Shown piece by piece: positions 26,140 to 35,152 of a stretch of 52,306 nucleotides of DNA (positions are counted from its first letter, which is position 1; every line of letters starts with the position of its first letter). The stretch lies in the NCBI GenBank assembly GCA_019359415.1, contig JAHHHH010000052.1, positions 1-52,306 of the forward strand, read 5' to 3'. The DNA is from Iphinoe sp. HA4291-MV1 (GTDB lineage Bacteria; Cyanobacteriota; Cyanobacteriia; Cyanobacteriales; Nostocaceae). The notes under the pieces are model-generated. The model was not told where the DNA came from and did no database searches. It saw nothing but the letters and a program-made list of their open reading frames with translations. The position numbers were made by a program, and so were the translations under genes.

Positions 26140-26931
26140 ATGTTTTTATATCTTTCCAAGTTGCTACCACTGTTTTTCTATCCCCTTGGACTGGCTTGCT
26201 TATGCTTGCTAGTGGCGCTTTTCATGTTATGGAAACGACCACGTACAGCGGCGCTCGCCATTGCGTTGGCGCTAATTTTATTATTATCTAGTAGTAATGG
26301 CTGGGTTTCTCGCTTGCTTGTGCAGTCTCTGGAATGGCAAAATCTTCCACTTGCTAAAATACCAACAGCAGAAGCTATCGTGGTTTTGGGTGGTGCGACG
26401 AAATCAGCTTTACCGCCACGACCTTTTGTAGATTTAAATGAAGCAGGCGATCGCGTCATTTATGCTGTTCAACTCTACCGCCAAAAAAAAGCTCCTATCA
26501 TTATTCTTAGTGGTGGTCGCATTAATTGGAAGGGAAGTGGTCTATCAGAGTCGGCGGATATGGCTACCATCCTTACCTCTATCGGTATACCAAAAGAAGC
26601 AATTGTACAGGAGCCGAATTCCTTTAACACTTATCAAAATGCGGTGAATGTTAAGAAAATTCTGGAGTCTCGTAGGATTCGCCGTATTTTGCTAGTCACT
26701 TCGGCAATTCATATGCCGCGATCGCTTCTCATCTTCAAACATCAAGGTATTGATACGATTCCGACACCTACTGACTTTCTCATAAGTCAAGGTGAATTGC
26801 AAGAATTGACTAGCACCCCCAAAGCAGCGTTACTGAATGTGTTACCTAATGCTGACAACCTATACCTATTTACCTCTGCTTTGAAAGAATACGCTGGTAT
26901 TCTTGCTTATCGTTTACGTGGATGGCTTTAA
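26140..26931 (+). CDS. YdcF family (DUF218) membrane-anchored protein
   Basis: The 263-residue protein has two N-terminal membrane helices (about 8-29 and 37-50) and a DUF218 domain. AIVVLGGATKS begins the domain at about 79-89, IIILSGGRINWKGSGLSES and EPNSFNTYQNAVNVKKIL form the central motifs, and VTSAIHMPRSLLIF closes the core. E. coli relatives include YdcF, which binds S-adenosylmethionine, and ElyC/SanA, linked to envelope polysaccharides. A cell-envelope role is the most likely inference. The TTTTATATC leader lacks a clear ribosome binding site. Confidence 0.9.
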   Translation: MFLYLSKLLPLFFYPLGLACLCLLVALFMLWKRPRTAALAIALALILLLSSSNGWVSRLLVQSLEWQNLPLAKIPTAEAIVVLGGATKSALPPRPFVDLNEAGDRVIYAVQLYRQKKAPIIILSGGRINWKGSGLSESADMATILTSIGIPKEAIVQEPNSFNTYQNAVNVKKILESRRIRRILLVTSAIHMPRSLLIFKHQGIDTIPTPTDFLISQGELQELTSTPKAALLNVLPNADNLYLFTSALKEYAGILAYRLRGWL

Positions 26932-26932
26932 C

Positions 26933-26970
26933 AAGTCAAAAGTCAAAAGTCAAAAGGCAAAAGGCAAAAG
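26933..26970 (+). repeat. Tandem AAGTCAAA/AAGGCAAA repeat
   Basis: Five or so units (CAAAAGT, then CAAAAGG) follow the ydcF-like stop directly. They are of the short tandem repeat type scattered through this genome. Confidence 0.65.
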
Positions 26971-27066
26971 AATAATATAAGAAAGCTATGAGTTATGAGG
27001 TAAGTCATAATAAAGAAAGATTTGTAGAAAAAATCCTTACTTCTAACTTCTAACTTAATTTGGATT

Positions 27067-27288
27067 ATGTCTCAAGAGTTGTCGCATATTATACCCTTGC
27101 CTCAAGCAGAAGTTGAGGACACATTTTCTGCATACCAAACAACTCACCAGTTTTACACAGAAGTTCAAGCGCGGTCAGAATTTCAAAGATATTGTGACTG
27201 GTATTATACTACAGCAGAGCACCATCGCCAAGACCTAAAAAGAATGCGCGGCGAACTGAATATCATGCAGTGGTTTCGCCGCAAATAA
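27067..27288 (+). CDS. Small conserved cyanobacterial protein
   Basis: The 73-residue soluble protein contains FYTEVQARSEFQRYCDWYYT (29-48) and a basic end HRQDLKRMRGELNIMQWFRRK. Similar short proteins are widespread in cyanobacteria without an assigned role. It is convergent with ftrV, its stop lying five bases from the ftrV end. Confidence 0.7.
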   Translation: MSQELSHIIPLPQAEVEDTFSAYQTTHQFYTEVQARSEFQRYCDWYYTTAEHHRQDLKRMRGELNIMQWFRRK

Positions 27289-27293
27289 GCAAT

Positions 27294-27563
27294 CTAGAGG
27301 ATTTCTAATTCATTTTCACGTAAGTGTGCCTTAAATTTTTTACTAAACTGAACTTGAATCGGCAAATTAGCACTAACAGGTCTACCTTGCCATTGATTGA
27401 TTATACCCTTCACTTCACCTTCTGTGCCTTTGATATCAAAAGCTTTACCGCGATGCTCTGGATGATGGTAAACTATGACGGATTCTTTAACGCGGACGCG
27501 ATCGCCAATTTTCATAACAGTATTTACACCTAGCTTCTGTTCCACAAGTGTCTCCACAGCCAT
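27294..27563 (-). CDS. ftrV: Ferredoxin-thioredoxin reductase variable subunit
   Basis: FtrV is the small, non-catalytic subunit that holds the 4Fe-4S/disulfide subunit of ferredoxin-thioredoxin reductase, which passes light-derived electrons to thioredoxins. The heart-shaped beta-barrel core reads MKIGDRVRVKESVIVYHHPEHRGK and ends KFKAHLRENELEIL. The ATG at 27563 gives 89 residues. An internal ATG at 27515 (MKIGDRV) matches the start of shorter cyanobacterial forms and may be the true one. The hairpin-rich region and terminator lie upstream. Confidence 0.9.
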   Translation of the reverse strand: MAVETLVEQKLGVNTVMKIGDRVRVKESVIVYHHPEHRGKAFDIKGTEGEVKGIINQWQGRPVSANLPIQVQFSKKFKAHLRENELEIL

Positions 27564-27675
27564 CCCTCACTGAACTTGCTTTTTTGAAAAATAGACTGCT
27601 TGCACATTTTGTTGCTGTTTCTAGTTGATCTGTACAGAAGCGCCGTCTAAACGCCTCTGTCGCTGCTAGACAAAC

Positions 27676-27697
27676 AAAGCCTGCCCGTGCAGGCTTT
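27676..27697 (-). terminator. Strong terminator-like hairpin upstream of ftrV
   Basis: AAAGCCTGC-CCGT-GCAGGCTTT forms a 9-bp perfect stem. Read leftwards it is followed by TTTGTTTG, read rightwards by ATTATTC. It is better placed to end a leftward transcript from the structured region 27723-27984 than to serve the convergent pair at 27288/27294, about 380 bases away. Confidence 0.6.
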
Positions 27698-27722
27698 ATT
27701 ATTCAATAATGAGCCTTAGTCC

Positions 27723-27984
27723 TTACCCCTTTGTTCTCCTAATCAACGAAGAGACGAACAGAGGTAGGGCAACATCAAAGTTGCCTTGTACTTCGGCAAG
27801 AGATCTAATTCTTATTATCTTCACTCTAGGATGTTCCTAAGGTCAACTCTTTCGTTGATTGCTGAAAGTCTTACAAGAGTCTTAAGTTGCATCTTGGGTT
27901 TTCCGAGCGCTGTGAAAGAGAAAAATTTATTTCTTCTCTTCACCGAAAGACGGCTTCGGTTGCCCCGTCTCTTCCAGAGCGGGG
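27723..27984 (-). ncRNA. Candidate structured RNA with two tiny open frames
   Basis: The stretch holds GGCAAC/GTTGCC (27768-27785), TCAAC/GTTGA (27843-27858), AAGAGAA/TTCTCTT (27916-27940), ACCGAA/TTCGGT (27942-27960) and CCCCGTCTC/GAGCGGGG (27963-27984). There is also a long-range match ATCAACGAA (27742-27750) with TTCGTTGAT (27851-27859). Read leftwards it ends in the hairpin at 27676-27697. On that strand a 23-residue frame (27892-27821, MQLKTLVRLSAINERVDL) overlaps by GTGA a 33-residue frame (27824-27723, starting GTG). It could be a regulatory RNA, a leader or a decayed gene; nothing known matches. Confidence 0.35.
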
Positions 27985-28009
27985 AGGAATTGCCGCCTTG
28001 CCGCCTTAG

Positions 28010-28105
28010 TCATCAGTCATTGGTCAATAGTCATTAGTATGATTAAACACGAAAAATCATGAAAAACTACTAATGACTAAGGACTAATGACTAATGACTT
28101 CGATT
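28010..28105. repeat. AGTCATT/ACTAATG tandem repeats
   Basis: Units of GTCATTAGTCAT on the left and ACTAATGACTA on the right form a loose inverted arrangement around AAACACGAAAAATCATG. It is a short tandem repeat island, related to the unit 3' of 28686. Confidence 0.6.
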
Positions 28106-28111
28106 TCTCCC

Positions 28112-28166
28112 CGACTTTAAATCAAAACAAGCGTAGCGATGTTTTGATAGCCGGGGGATGAGTTAA
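28112..28166. repeat. Hairpin with GGGGGATGAGTTAA end, second copy type
   Basis: ATCAAAAC (28121-28128) pairs with GTTTTGAT (28141-28148), extended imperfectly by CTCCCCG/CGGGGGA. The right flank GGGGATGAGTTAA equals that of 9610-9661. The arms differ in sequence but keep complementarity, a sign of selection for the fold or of independent members of one element family. Confidence 0.5.
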
Positions 28167-28214
28167 CATTTTTTCTAATCTCAGTAGACTCACAGTATGG
28201 ACAATGCACAGTAT

Positions 28215-28248
28215 AATACCTCAATTCATCCCTCTATTATGCAACGCC
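28215..28248 (-). repeat. Solo MITE end matching 15405-15438
   Basis: AATACCTCAATTCATCCCTC, then TATTATGCAACGCC, is the exact reverse complement of the left end of the 104-bp MITE. The opposite end was not found nearby, so this is a solo or truncated copy, just beyond the NUDIX stop. Confidence 0.7.
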
Positions 28249-28254
28249 GATTTT

Positions 28255-28686
28255 CTAACTCAACCTCGGACGTATCCCATAATGCCGATACCGCCAATAA
28301 TCCCGCAAAATCTTATCATGGTCAAAACATAAATTACCAGGCACACGCCAAGACTCAAAAATTTCTATACCCTTAGCATCATCTCCCGCCTTGGGTTCAC
28401 CCGTTGTAGTTGCCAAAAACACAACACTCAGTGTGTGCTTGCGGGGATCGCGACTGGGATCAGAATACACGTGAAATTGTTCTATTAACTCCACCTGTAA
28501 GCTAGTCTCTTCCAAAGCCTCACGCCGCGCTGCAACCTCTACAGATTCTCCGTAATCTACGAAACCACCAGGTATAGCCCAACCTAAAGGAGGATTGTGT
28601 CGCTCAATTAACACTATTGGTCGATGAGGACGGTCAATCAATTCGATGATGATATCAACTGTCGGAGCAGGATTTCGGTAAGTCAT
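28255..28686 (-). CDS. NUDIX hydrolase
   Basis: NUDIX enzymes hydrolyse nucleoside diphosphates linked to another group. The 143-residue protein has the NUDIX box [24 protein letters not shown] (about 40-63), with REALEE intact for metal binding and Ser in place of the usual Gly. The PGGFVDYGE wording is common in ADP-ribose or 8-oxo-dGTP-type hydrolases, but the substrate is not defined by sequence. It starts [11 protein letters not shown], in AT-repeat DNA, opposite to malQ. Confidence 0.9.
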   Translation of the reverse strand: MTYRNPAPTVDIIIELIDRPHRPIVLIERHNPPLGWAIPGGFVDYGESVEVAARREALEETSLQVELIEQFHVYSDPSRDPRKHTLSVVFLATTTGEPKAGDDAKGIEIFESWRVPGNLCFDHDKILRDYWRYRHYGIRPRLS

Positions 28687-28842
28687 TAGTAGTAGTTATT
28701 AGTCATTTGTCATTAGTCATTTAACCAAAGACAAAGGACTGATGACAAAGGATAATCAATCAGAGGTTACCGAGTACATCTCCAGTTACTGTTCCGTGAT
28801 AGATTCAATGCGATCGCTTGCTCATTAACAATAGGGTTCAGT

Positions 28843-30351
28843 ATGCCTTTTCCCAGATCCAGCGGTATTCTACTACATCCCACCTCCTTTCCCAACCGAT
28901 TTGGCATTGGAGATTTAGGAATCGAAGCTTATCGCTTCATTGATTTTCTCAGAGAGAGTTGCCAACAATTTTGGCAAGTACTACCTCTAGGACCAACTGG
29001 GTATGGTAATTCTCCTTACGCTTGTTATTCCGCAATGGCTGGAAATCCCTTGCTGATAGCTTGTGAAAAACTGGTAGAACAGGGTTTGCTAGCTGAGGAG
29101 GACTTTGCTAATTTACCAGTATTTCAGGGGTCCAAGGTAGATTACGAGAAGGTCACGCCCGTTAAGATTGGGCTATTAAAAAAAGCCTGCGAGAATTTTA
29201 AAGATAGGGCAACACCCATACAGCAGACGGAATTTACAGGTTTTTGCGACAGCAAGGCTTATTGGTTAGAGGATTATGCCTTATTTATGGCGCTCAAAGA
29301 TGCTCATGATGGAACAAGCTGGCATACTTGGGAGCCAGAACTTGCCAAGCGTGAACCGGAAGCAATCGAACAAGTACGACGTCAGTTAACAACTGAGATT
29401 TTTTATCACAAATTTACTCAATATGAATTCTTCCGCCAGTGGTCGCAACTCAAAACATATGCCAATATGAGCGGTATTCAAATTATTGGCGATATTCCCA
29501 TCTACGTAGCTCATGACAGTGCTGATGTATGGTCCCATCCCGACATTTTTTGCTTAGATGAAGAGACGGGAGAAGCAGCGCTGATGGCGGGAGTCCCACC
29601 AGATTACTTCAGCGCCACTGGTCAATTATGGGGTAACCCCATTTATAACTGGGAGGAATTGAAAAAACAGGGCTTTAAGTGGTGGATAGGACGCTTTGAG
29701 GCGATGTTGGATTATGTAGACGTCATCCGCGTTGACCACTTCCGAGGGTTTGAAGCTTATTGGGCTGTGAAAAAAGGGGAAGAAACAGCCGTTAATGGAG
29801 AATGGATAAAAGCTCCTGGAGAAGAGTTGTTTGAAGCGATTAAACAGCAATTGGGCAAGCTACCCGTTATGGCGGAAGATTTGGGAGTCATTACGCCAGA
29901 GGTAGAAGCGCTGCGAGATAAGTATGAATTCCCTGGAATGAAAGTTTTGCACTTTGCCTTTAGTTCTGATGCTGGTAACCCGTTTTTACCCTTTAACTAT
30001 TTACGCAATTGTATCGTCTACACCGGAACTCACGACAACGACACAACGATTAGTTGGTTTAATCTGGCGTCAGAGTACGAAAAGCAAAACTTGTTGCTTT
30101 ACTTAGGTTGTCAAAGTCCTGAAGGTATCCATTGGGATCTGATTCGACTTGCCATGACTTCTGTGGCGAATCAAGCAATTATTCCCTTACAAGATGTTTT
30201 GGGATTGGGAGGTGAAGCGCGGATGAATTTCCCTAGTAAGGCTGAAGGTAACTGGGAGTGGTGGTATCAAGCGGATGCTTTGACTAAGGAATTAAGCGAT
30301 CGCCTACAAACGCTCACCAGATTATGTGGACGTGCGCCACAATCTAAGTGA
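28843..30351 (+). CDS. malQ: 4-alpha-glucanotransferase (amylomaltase)
   Basis: MalQ moves alpha-1,4-glucan chains between maltooligosaccharides during glycogen use. The 502-residue GH77 protein shows [13 protein letters not shown] at the start, [29 protein letters not shown] (catalytic Asp nucleophile region), [12 protein letters not shown] (acid/base Glu) and [10 protein letters not shown]. Length and motifs are complete. The ATG at 28843 follows a HIP1-containing leader. A long tandem repeat follows the stop. Confidence 0.96.
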   Translation: MPFPRSSGILLHPTSFPNRFGIGDLGIEAYRFIDFLRESCQQFWQVLPLGPTGYGNSPYACYSAMAGNPLLIACEKLVEQGLLAEEDFANLPVFQGSKVDYEKVTPVKIGLLKKACENFKDRATPIQQTEFTGFCDSKAYWLEDYALFMALKDAHDGTSWHTWEPELAKREPEAIEQVRRQLTTEIFYHKFTQYEFFRQWSQLKTYANMSGIQIIGDIPIYVAHDSADVWSHPDIFCLDEETGEAALMAGVPPDYFSATGQLWGNPIYNWEELKKQGFKWWIGRFEAMLDYVDVIRVDHFRGFEAYWAVKKGEETAVNGEWIKAPGEELFEAIKQQLGKLPVMAEDLGVITPEVEALRDKYEFPGMKVLHFAFSSDAGNPFLPFNYLRNCIVYTGTHDNDTTISWFNLASEYEKQNLLLYLGCQSPEGIHWDLIRLAMTSVANQAIIPLQDVLGLGGEARMNFPSKAEGNWEWWYQADALTKELSDRLQTLTRLCGRAPQSK

Positions 30352-30357
30352 GGGCAA

Positions 30358-30482
30358 AATGGGCAATGGGCAAGGGGCAATGGGCAAGGAGCAAGGGGCA
30401 ATGCTCGATTCACAGTTCCCAGTTCTCGGTTCCCAGTTCTCGGTTCCCAATTCCCAATTCCCAATTCCCAATTCCCATTGCC
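30358..30482 (+). repeat. Tandem repeat tract after malQ
   Basis: GGGCAATGGGCAAGG units are followed by AGTTCTCGGTTCCC and then five AATTCCC units. Much of it is built on 7-base steps. It fills the space between malQ and the convergent RodZ-like gene and has no terminator hairpin of the usual sort. Confidence 0.75.
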
Positions 30483-30489
30483 CATCTCT

Positions 30490-31299
30490 TTATGACCTAG
30501 TATTAGCTGCGATCGTCATTTCTTTCACTTTGCCAGATTCTCCTAGTTGCTTGGCTTGTTGCTTGTTAACGCTCACCAACACTCCACCAGCATTACCTGC
30601 TTTAACAGTCAGTTGCTCCTGAGCCATCCAAGTCCGTTGGGTTCCTTGTGGGAGTTCCCCCTCATACTGGACTTTGCCATCGGCTACCACTTTAATCCAG
30701 GACTTCTCTTTCAAAGTCACACCAATTTGCACCTGCTGTGTTTCTGTGGTGCTGTTAGGTAATTTGCTGAAAGCTTGGAGTTGTACCTTTTGATTTTGAG
30801 TGGCTTGTGATTGTTCAATGCGCTCTGTTTGTGCCTTCTGTTTGGTTTGGCTACGACTGACTTGTAATGTTGCTGCGTTGAGTAACCCAGACAAGCCACT
30901 AACGGAGCAAAAAATCAAAAATATGTATAGCACATAAAGGTGAACGGGGCGTAATTGACCCACTGATGCTGTTTTCCTGCCTAACTTTAGGCTCACCCGG
31001 TTCATACTTACGGGAAAAGTGCTGGAAAATTCTGCACCATTCAACCCCAGTGCATCAGCAAATTGCCGTATCAAACCCTGAGTGTAAACTGGCTCTGGCA
31101 GTTCAGTTAAATTGCCTTCTTCTATCGCCTGTAGTAGTCGTCGAGGAACTCGGGTCAAAACGACCACTTCCTCTAGCGATAAACCCTGTTCCAAGCGTAA
31201 CGTCCAAAGTTGAGCACCCATGTCGGCTAAAATTTCGCCCCTTTGTTGCTCTGGTGAAGGTGTTGACTCATGCTTGTCTTTCCTTCTTAACCACATCAT
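30490..31299 (-). CDS. RodZ-like helix-turn-helix membrane protein (DUF4115)
   Basis: The 269-residue protein has a Cro-type HTH domain ([21 protein letters not shown], about 32-52; [10 protein letters not shown]), one membrane helix ([20 protein letters not shown], about 121-140), a Gln/Ser-rich linker and a C-terminal DUF4115 domain ([20 protein letters not shown]). RodZ connects MreB to the cell-wall elongation machinery; this orthologue is likely but the cyanobacterial role is inferred. The rluB-like gene lies upstream on the same strand, 123 bases away across a palindromic repeat. Confidence 0.85.
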   Translation of the reverse strand: MMWLRRKDKHESTPSPEQQRGEILADMGAQLWTLRLEQGLSLEEVVVLTRVPRRLLQAIEEGNLTELPEPVYTQGLIRQFADALGLNGAEFSSTFPVSMNRVSLKLGRKTASVGQLRPVHLYVLYIFLIFCSVSGLSGLLNAATLQVSRSQTKQKAQTERIEQSQATQNQKVQLQAFSKLPNSTTETQQVQIGVTLKEKSWIKVVADGKVQYEGELPQGTQRTWMAQEQLTVKAGNAGGVLVSVNKQQAKQLGESGKVKEMTIAANTRS

Positions 31300-31422
31300 C
31301 TTTTATTAAACTCCTTAACCCTGGTAGATCATTCATAGGAACTTCGAAGTTTTGCAGCCCACTCCCTCCTTGCAAGGCGCTCAGCATGAGCGTTCGCGAG
31401 GAGCTTACGCTAACGGCGGCTC

Positions 31423-32229
31423 TCACCATTCAAAACTTCTCTGTTGCTGCAACTTCTCTGTTGCTGCAACTGCTTTTTTTAAAAAGCGAATTTCAAACTC
31501 TTCTAGGTGACGATACTCACCCTCAGCTAAATAGCCTTTTCCAGGCGTTTCTAATTGAATAGAACCTATAGCAGTGCGATGTAGTTCGATAACCGGATAT
31601 CCCAATTGCTGGGCAATACGGCGAATCTGACGATTTCTTCCCTCCTTCAAAATAATTTCTAAGCAGCAAGAATGAGCAAACTTTTCTATGACTCGCACTT
31701 GTGCTGATCGTGTTTTTCTTCCCTCCAAAATCACACCCTGACGCCACATCTGTAGCACTTCTTGTGAAAGATGTCCTCTGACCAAAACACGATACGTCTT
31801 AGGAACACTACGACTGGGATGGGTTAACCCAAAAGTTAGATCTCCATCGTTTGTAAGTATTAATGCCCCTGTAGAGTCTACATCTAAACGCCCTACTGGG
31901 TGAATACCTTTACCGGAACTTATTTGTTTCGGCAGTAAGTCTAAAACTGTAGGTCTTCCTTGCGGGTCTTCACAAGTGGTAAGTACTCCAACTGGTTTGT
32001 GCAGTAATAGATAAATGGAAGCTGGACGCTGTACAACAGACACCAGCCTTCCATCAACCGTGATACTATCTCTTTGGGGATCAGCTTTTTGACCCAAATG
32101 TGCCAATTCACCATTGATCCTCACGCGTGACTGCTTGATCATTTCTTCAGCTTCACGACGTGAGGCTATACCCCATTGAGAAAGAATTTTTTGTAACCGC
32201 GCTTGCATGTGGAAGTTACTGACAATCAA
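31423..32229 (-). CDS. RluB/RsuA-type rRNA pseudouridine synthase
   Basis: The enzyme isomerises a uridine in ribosomal RNA. An S4 RNA-binding domain (RLQKILSQWGIASRREAEEMI) precedes the catalytic domain with VGRLDVDSTGALILTNDG (Asp nucleophile), KTYRVLVRG and LKEGRNRQIRRIAQQLGYPV. The start is probably Met8 (32208, MQARLQK). The last residues (AVAATEKLQQQRSFEW) are coded by two direct repeats of about 17 bases (GTTGCTGCAACTTCTCT), so the tail is recent and dispensable. RluB and RluE/RsuA cannot be separated from sequence alone. Confidence 0.9.
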   Translation of the reverse strand: MIVSNFHMQARLQKILSQWGIASRREAEEMIKQSRVRINGELAHLGQKADPQRDSITVDGRLVSVVQRPASIYLLLHKPVGVLTTCEDPQGRPTVLDLLPKQISSGKGIHPVGRLDVDSTGALILTNDGDLTFGLTHPSRSVPKTYRVLVRGHLSQEVLQMWRQGVILEGRKTRSAQVRVIEKFAHSCCLEIILKEGRNRQIRRIAQQLGYPVIELHRTAIGSIQLETPGKGYLAEGEYRHLEEFEIRFLKKAVAATEKLQQQRSFEW

Positions 32230-32366
32230 TCAGAATGTTGATAAGTAGATAAGATGTTTACCTTTTATCACTAGTCATCATAAATGCTACAGTGATAGCC
32301 TGTTATAGTTTTTTGTGCTTGTTGTTTTGGATACGTATAAGTAAAACTAATAATTAAAAAAGTTAG

Positions 32367-33083
32367 ATGCAAGAGTTTAATTTACACTTGAAAAAGTCAA
32401 AAAAGACACGCATTGTGACAAACGTGCTGACAACAGCACTAAAGCTGTGGCTGAAAACGCAAGTGAGCCAAGTCTCTCAACTAGAAGTGGAAATCAAAGC
32501 CAGCGATCGCCAAATTCTCTCTGGTTGCATCCCAGAGGTATCTGTTTTTGCCAGTCATGCTGTTTATCGAGGTCTCCATCTTACACAAATTCAACTAGTG
32601 GCAGAAAATATTCGTATCAATATTGGTTCAGTACTGAAGGGACAACCACTACGACTGTTAGAAACAGTACCAGTAGTTGGAAAGTTGATCCAGTCGGAGG
32701 AGGATCTCAACGCCTCTGTTTCATCTGCCCTATTATCGACTGCTCTAAATGACGTTCTGGTTGAACTTTTACCAGAACATTGCCCAAAATCCAAATCAAT
32801 AAGTTGGAAAAAAATTAACCTTGACCAGAGTAAAGCAACACTCTTCACTACTTTGACAGATGAAAGCGAGTCTATTCACCTAGATATTAGTATGAGACCG
32901 GAGTTACTTAGTACACAGGAGTTACAACTCTCATCAATCCAAGTAAAAAGTAATACAGAAATGCTGCTTGAGGGTAGCCACAAAGAACTTTATTTCAATC
33001 TGGGATCAGATGTTGATATTCAAGAACTAACTCTCATTCCAGGGAAGGTAGTCTGTCGAGGAAGGATTAACGTCAACCCTTAA
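32367..33083 (+). CDS. DUF2993 family protein
   Basis: The 238-residue protein matches DUF2993: VTNVLTTALKLWLKTQVSQV near the start, SVFASHAVYRGLHLTQIQLV and NDVLVELLPE later. Characterised relatives (actinobacterial LmeA) sit in the envelope and bind phospholipid; no signal peptide is visible here, so cytoplasmic-side attachment is equally possible. The ATG at 32367 is the first in frame. It is divergently transcribed from the rluB-like gene. Confidence 0.8.
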   Translation: MQEFNLHLKKSKKTRIVTNVLTTALKLWLKTQVSQVSQLEVEIKASDRQILSGCIPEVSVFASHAVYRGLHLTQIQLVAENIRINIGSVLKGQPLRLLETVPVVGKLIQSEEDLNASVSSALLSTALNDVLVELLPEHCPKSKSISWKKINLDQSKATLFTTLTDESESIHLDISMRPELLSTQELQLSSIQVKSNTEMLLEGSHKELYFNLGSDVDIQELTLIPGKVVCRGRINVNP

Positions 33084-33113
33084 TAATTAGAAAGAAAAAA
33101 CAAAATCAGTTAA

Positions 33114-33290
33114 TTATTGATTGTTTGTTATAAATTTAGCAACAAAATCTTTGGTGAATCTGAGTACAGTCTTTCCTAATTTCGTAGCACTGTGGGTCGG
33201 AGTTGAAATAACCGCATCATAGCCAACAATCGTTACGATTTTATACAGTTCTGTACTCAGTGGAACCCAGGAGATTTTTACAGTTGTTTC
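33114..33290 (-). other. Open frame directly after the dps stop, possible gene remnant
   Basis: After the dps TGA the same frame stays open for 58 codons to TAA 33114-33116. It reads ETTVKISWVPLSTELYKIVT, then VGYDAVISTPTHSATKLG and RFTKDFVAKFITNN. It has no ATG. The composition is protein-like. It may be the residue of a fused or neighbouring gene, or chance. Confidence 0.3.
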
Positions 33291-33839
33291 TCAGTTATGA
33301 GAAGCTACCCGATGATTTTCATCAAAGCATGAGGTCATCAGCTGTTCATCCAAAAACCACAAACGCTTGTCAATAACTCTAGAGATTTCTGCATACAGGT
33401 ATGCTGTATCTGCATCCCCCAAAATAGCAGTGCGATCAATGTTCTCCCACAACAAAGAGCCATAGATGGATAGACGCTCTGCTAGGGATGCTATGTGTTC
33501 TTGACCTTCTGTAATATGAAAGGGGTATTCAGGTAATACTGAATGTTTGACAGCGGCTCGAGCGGTTCCTCTGGCTAAGCCACCAAGGGTTGTCACTCTC
33601 TCTGCAAGCAAATCCGTGTACACCTCTAGTTCCATTGCAATTTCATGAAACAGTTCGTGTAAAGGACGAAAGTTCATGTTTTTCACATTCCAACGTGCTT
33701 GTTTGACCTGAGTCTTCAGATCAACAGTAGTTGCAAGCGTTTGGTTGAGAATGTCAATGAGTTGCGCTTGAACTTCTAAGGTTGTACTATGGCGAGTGGC
33801 ATCAGGGCGAGTACACGGAGGTTTGCGATTATCGCTCAT
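33291..33839 (-). CDS. dps: Dps-family ferritin-like protein with altered ferroxidase site
   Basis: Dps forms 12-subunit cages that bind DNA or oxidise iron with peroxide. The 182-residue protein has RWNVKNMNFRPLHELFHEI (49-67) and DLLAERVTTLGG (76-87). Compared with the usual HW...LHELFDE pattern, the first His is Arg49 and the Asp is His65, while His61, Asp76 and Glu80 remain. A His-type centre of this sort has been described for a Nostoc punctiforme Dps (Dps4), as I recall. Iron chemistry should therefore differ from typical Dps. Confidence 0.9.
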   Translation of the reverse strand: MSDNRKPPCTRPDATRHSTTLEVQAQLIDILNQTLATTVDLKTQVKQARWNVKNMNFRPLHELFHEIAMELEVYTDLLAERVTTLGGLARGTARAAVKHSVLPEYPFHITEGQEHIASLAERLSIYGSLLWENIDRTAILGDADTAYLYAEISRVIDKRLWFLDEQLMTSCFDENHRVASHN

Positions 33840-34255
33840 ACACTCTCCTCAATTTTAAGAGAAAAGAAAAGGACGTAGTGGTGGAACGCCCAGCAAGCAT
33901 TTGTTTGCAAACGTCTCTTTGGAGATGCACCGCAATACTCATCACTCTCATTCGATTTCTCCCAATCCCTTGAATTTGACAGGGCTATTTCTGTGCGCCA
34001 CAAGAAGAAATGCGGGGAATAAGGGAGGATATTATCCCCAGCCTCTTTTGCTGCAAGAGTTATTAGGTGAATAATCTTGCTGAATTTGAGGGGCAAGAAA
34101 TGAGTCGTGTGTTTCCAAGGGGAGCTACTTTAGGAGAGTCTACTGGATCGAACACCACTAGCCGCCATTAATAGGGACATTGATGTTTTATCTAAGGTAT
34201 ATGAAACACTGATTCCTGCTGTCTAGAGCATTCTTGCTGTTTTGTAACATTCTTG
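33840..34255. other. Intergenic region between dps and the AraC gene
   Basis: No gene, repeat or hairpin of note was recognised. The dps promoter must lie at its left end on the minus strand; I could not choose one. Confidence 0.4.
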
Positions 34256-35152
34256 CTATTTTTTAGCACGAATTTCTTTAGGTGTTACTCCCAATAGGCG
34301 TTTAAAGTGACGTGTGAATTGACTTTGGTCAGCAAAACCAACCTGTGAGGCAATTTCAGAAATTTTTAGTTGACTCTGTAGAAGTAGTATCTTGGCACGC
34401 TCAATCCGACAGTGCATCACATATTGGTAGGGAGAAAGCCCTGTAGACTGCTTGAACAAGCGGGCGAAGTGATATTGACTCATACCTACTTCTTGTGCCA
34501 TAGTCCCAAGTAGCAAATTATCTGCCAAATTGTCGATAATAAATTCAATAACTCGCTGTAGCTTATGTTTCGGCAATCCTCCTTGATATTCTTGAAGCGT
34601 GTGCTTCGGTGCAGAGTAATGCTGCAACAGGTGAGCTGATAATGCAGTTGCCATTGATTCAGCGTAAAGGCGACTAGCCGCTCCATCTGATTGCAATGCT
34701 GTTTTAAGGGCAAGCCCAATTTGATAAATTAACGGATCAGGTTTAGAAAAGTGTGGTATTACTCCCAAAACGTCTGGATTGACTGACTCAGCCGCAATAT
34801 TTGAGACAAACTGAAAATCCAAGCACAAAGCAATGAATTCTGACTCTTGTGAAGAAAATACCTTATGGGTGACATAGGGAGGAATAACCACTACATCGCC
34901 TGGTATGGAGTTCTCACTTTTGTGGCAATCGCCTAACCACCGCTCCAGCCTTGACTGACTTCTTAGTCGAATCGCAAGTGTGTAATGTAGTGCGTAATGT
35001 TCAGGGCTTTCATACTCTGGTTGAAGGTGATACTCCAAAGATAGGTTTTCCCATCCAGCTTGGTGACTAGATAGCAAAGGTGGTCTGGGGAGTACCCTCT
35101 TGCGAGCTTCTGCTCTACTCACATCAATGGCTAAAGTTTTCTCTTGTGGCAT
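34256..35152 (-). CDS. AraC-family transcriptional regulator
   Basis: The 298-residue protein has a C-terminal AraC DNA-binding domain with two helix-turn-helix units: DNLLLGTMAQEVGMSQYHFA, LFKQSTGLSPYQYV, then ISEIASQVGFADQSQFTRHF and KRLLGVTPKEIR. The N-terminal 190 residues are a cupin-like sensor with weak conservation. In cyanobacteria such regulators often control iron uptake or secondary genes, but no target operon is adjacent. It points away from pilQ. Confidence 0.92.
   Translation of the reverse strand: MPQEKTLAIDVSRAEARKRVLPRPPLLSSHQAGWENLSLEYHLQPEYESPEHYALHYTLAIRLRSQSRLERWLGDCHKSENSIPGDVVVIPPYVTHKVFSSQESEFIALCLDFQFVSNIAAESVNPDVLGVIPHFSKPDPLIYQIGLALKTALQSDGAASRLYAESMATALSAHLLQHYSAPKHTLQEYQGGLPKHKLQRVIEFIIDNLADNLLLGTMAQEVGMSQYHFARLFKQSTGLSPYQYVMHCRIERAKILLLQSQLKISEIASQVGFADQSQFTRHFKRLLGVTPKEIRAKK

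Noticed and set aside
28010-28105. CRISPR-like short repeats
   Set aside because: Units are 7-14 bases with no regular unique spacers; they are simple tandem repeats.
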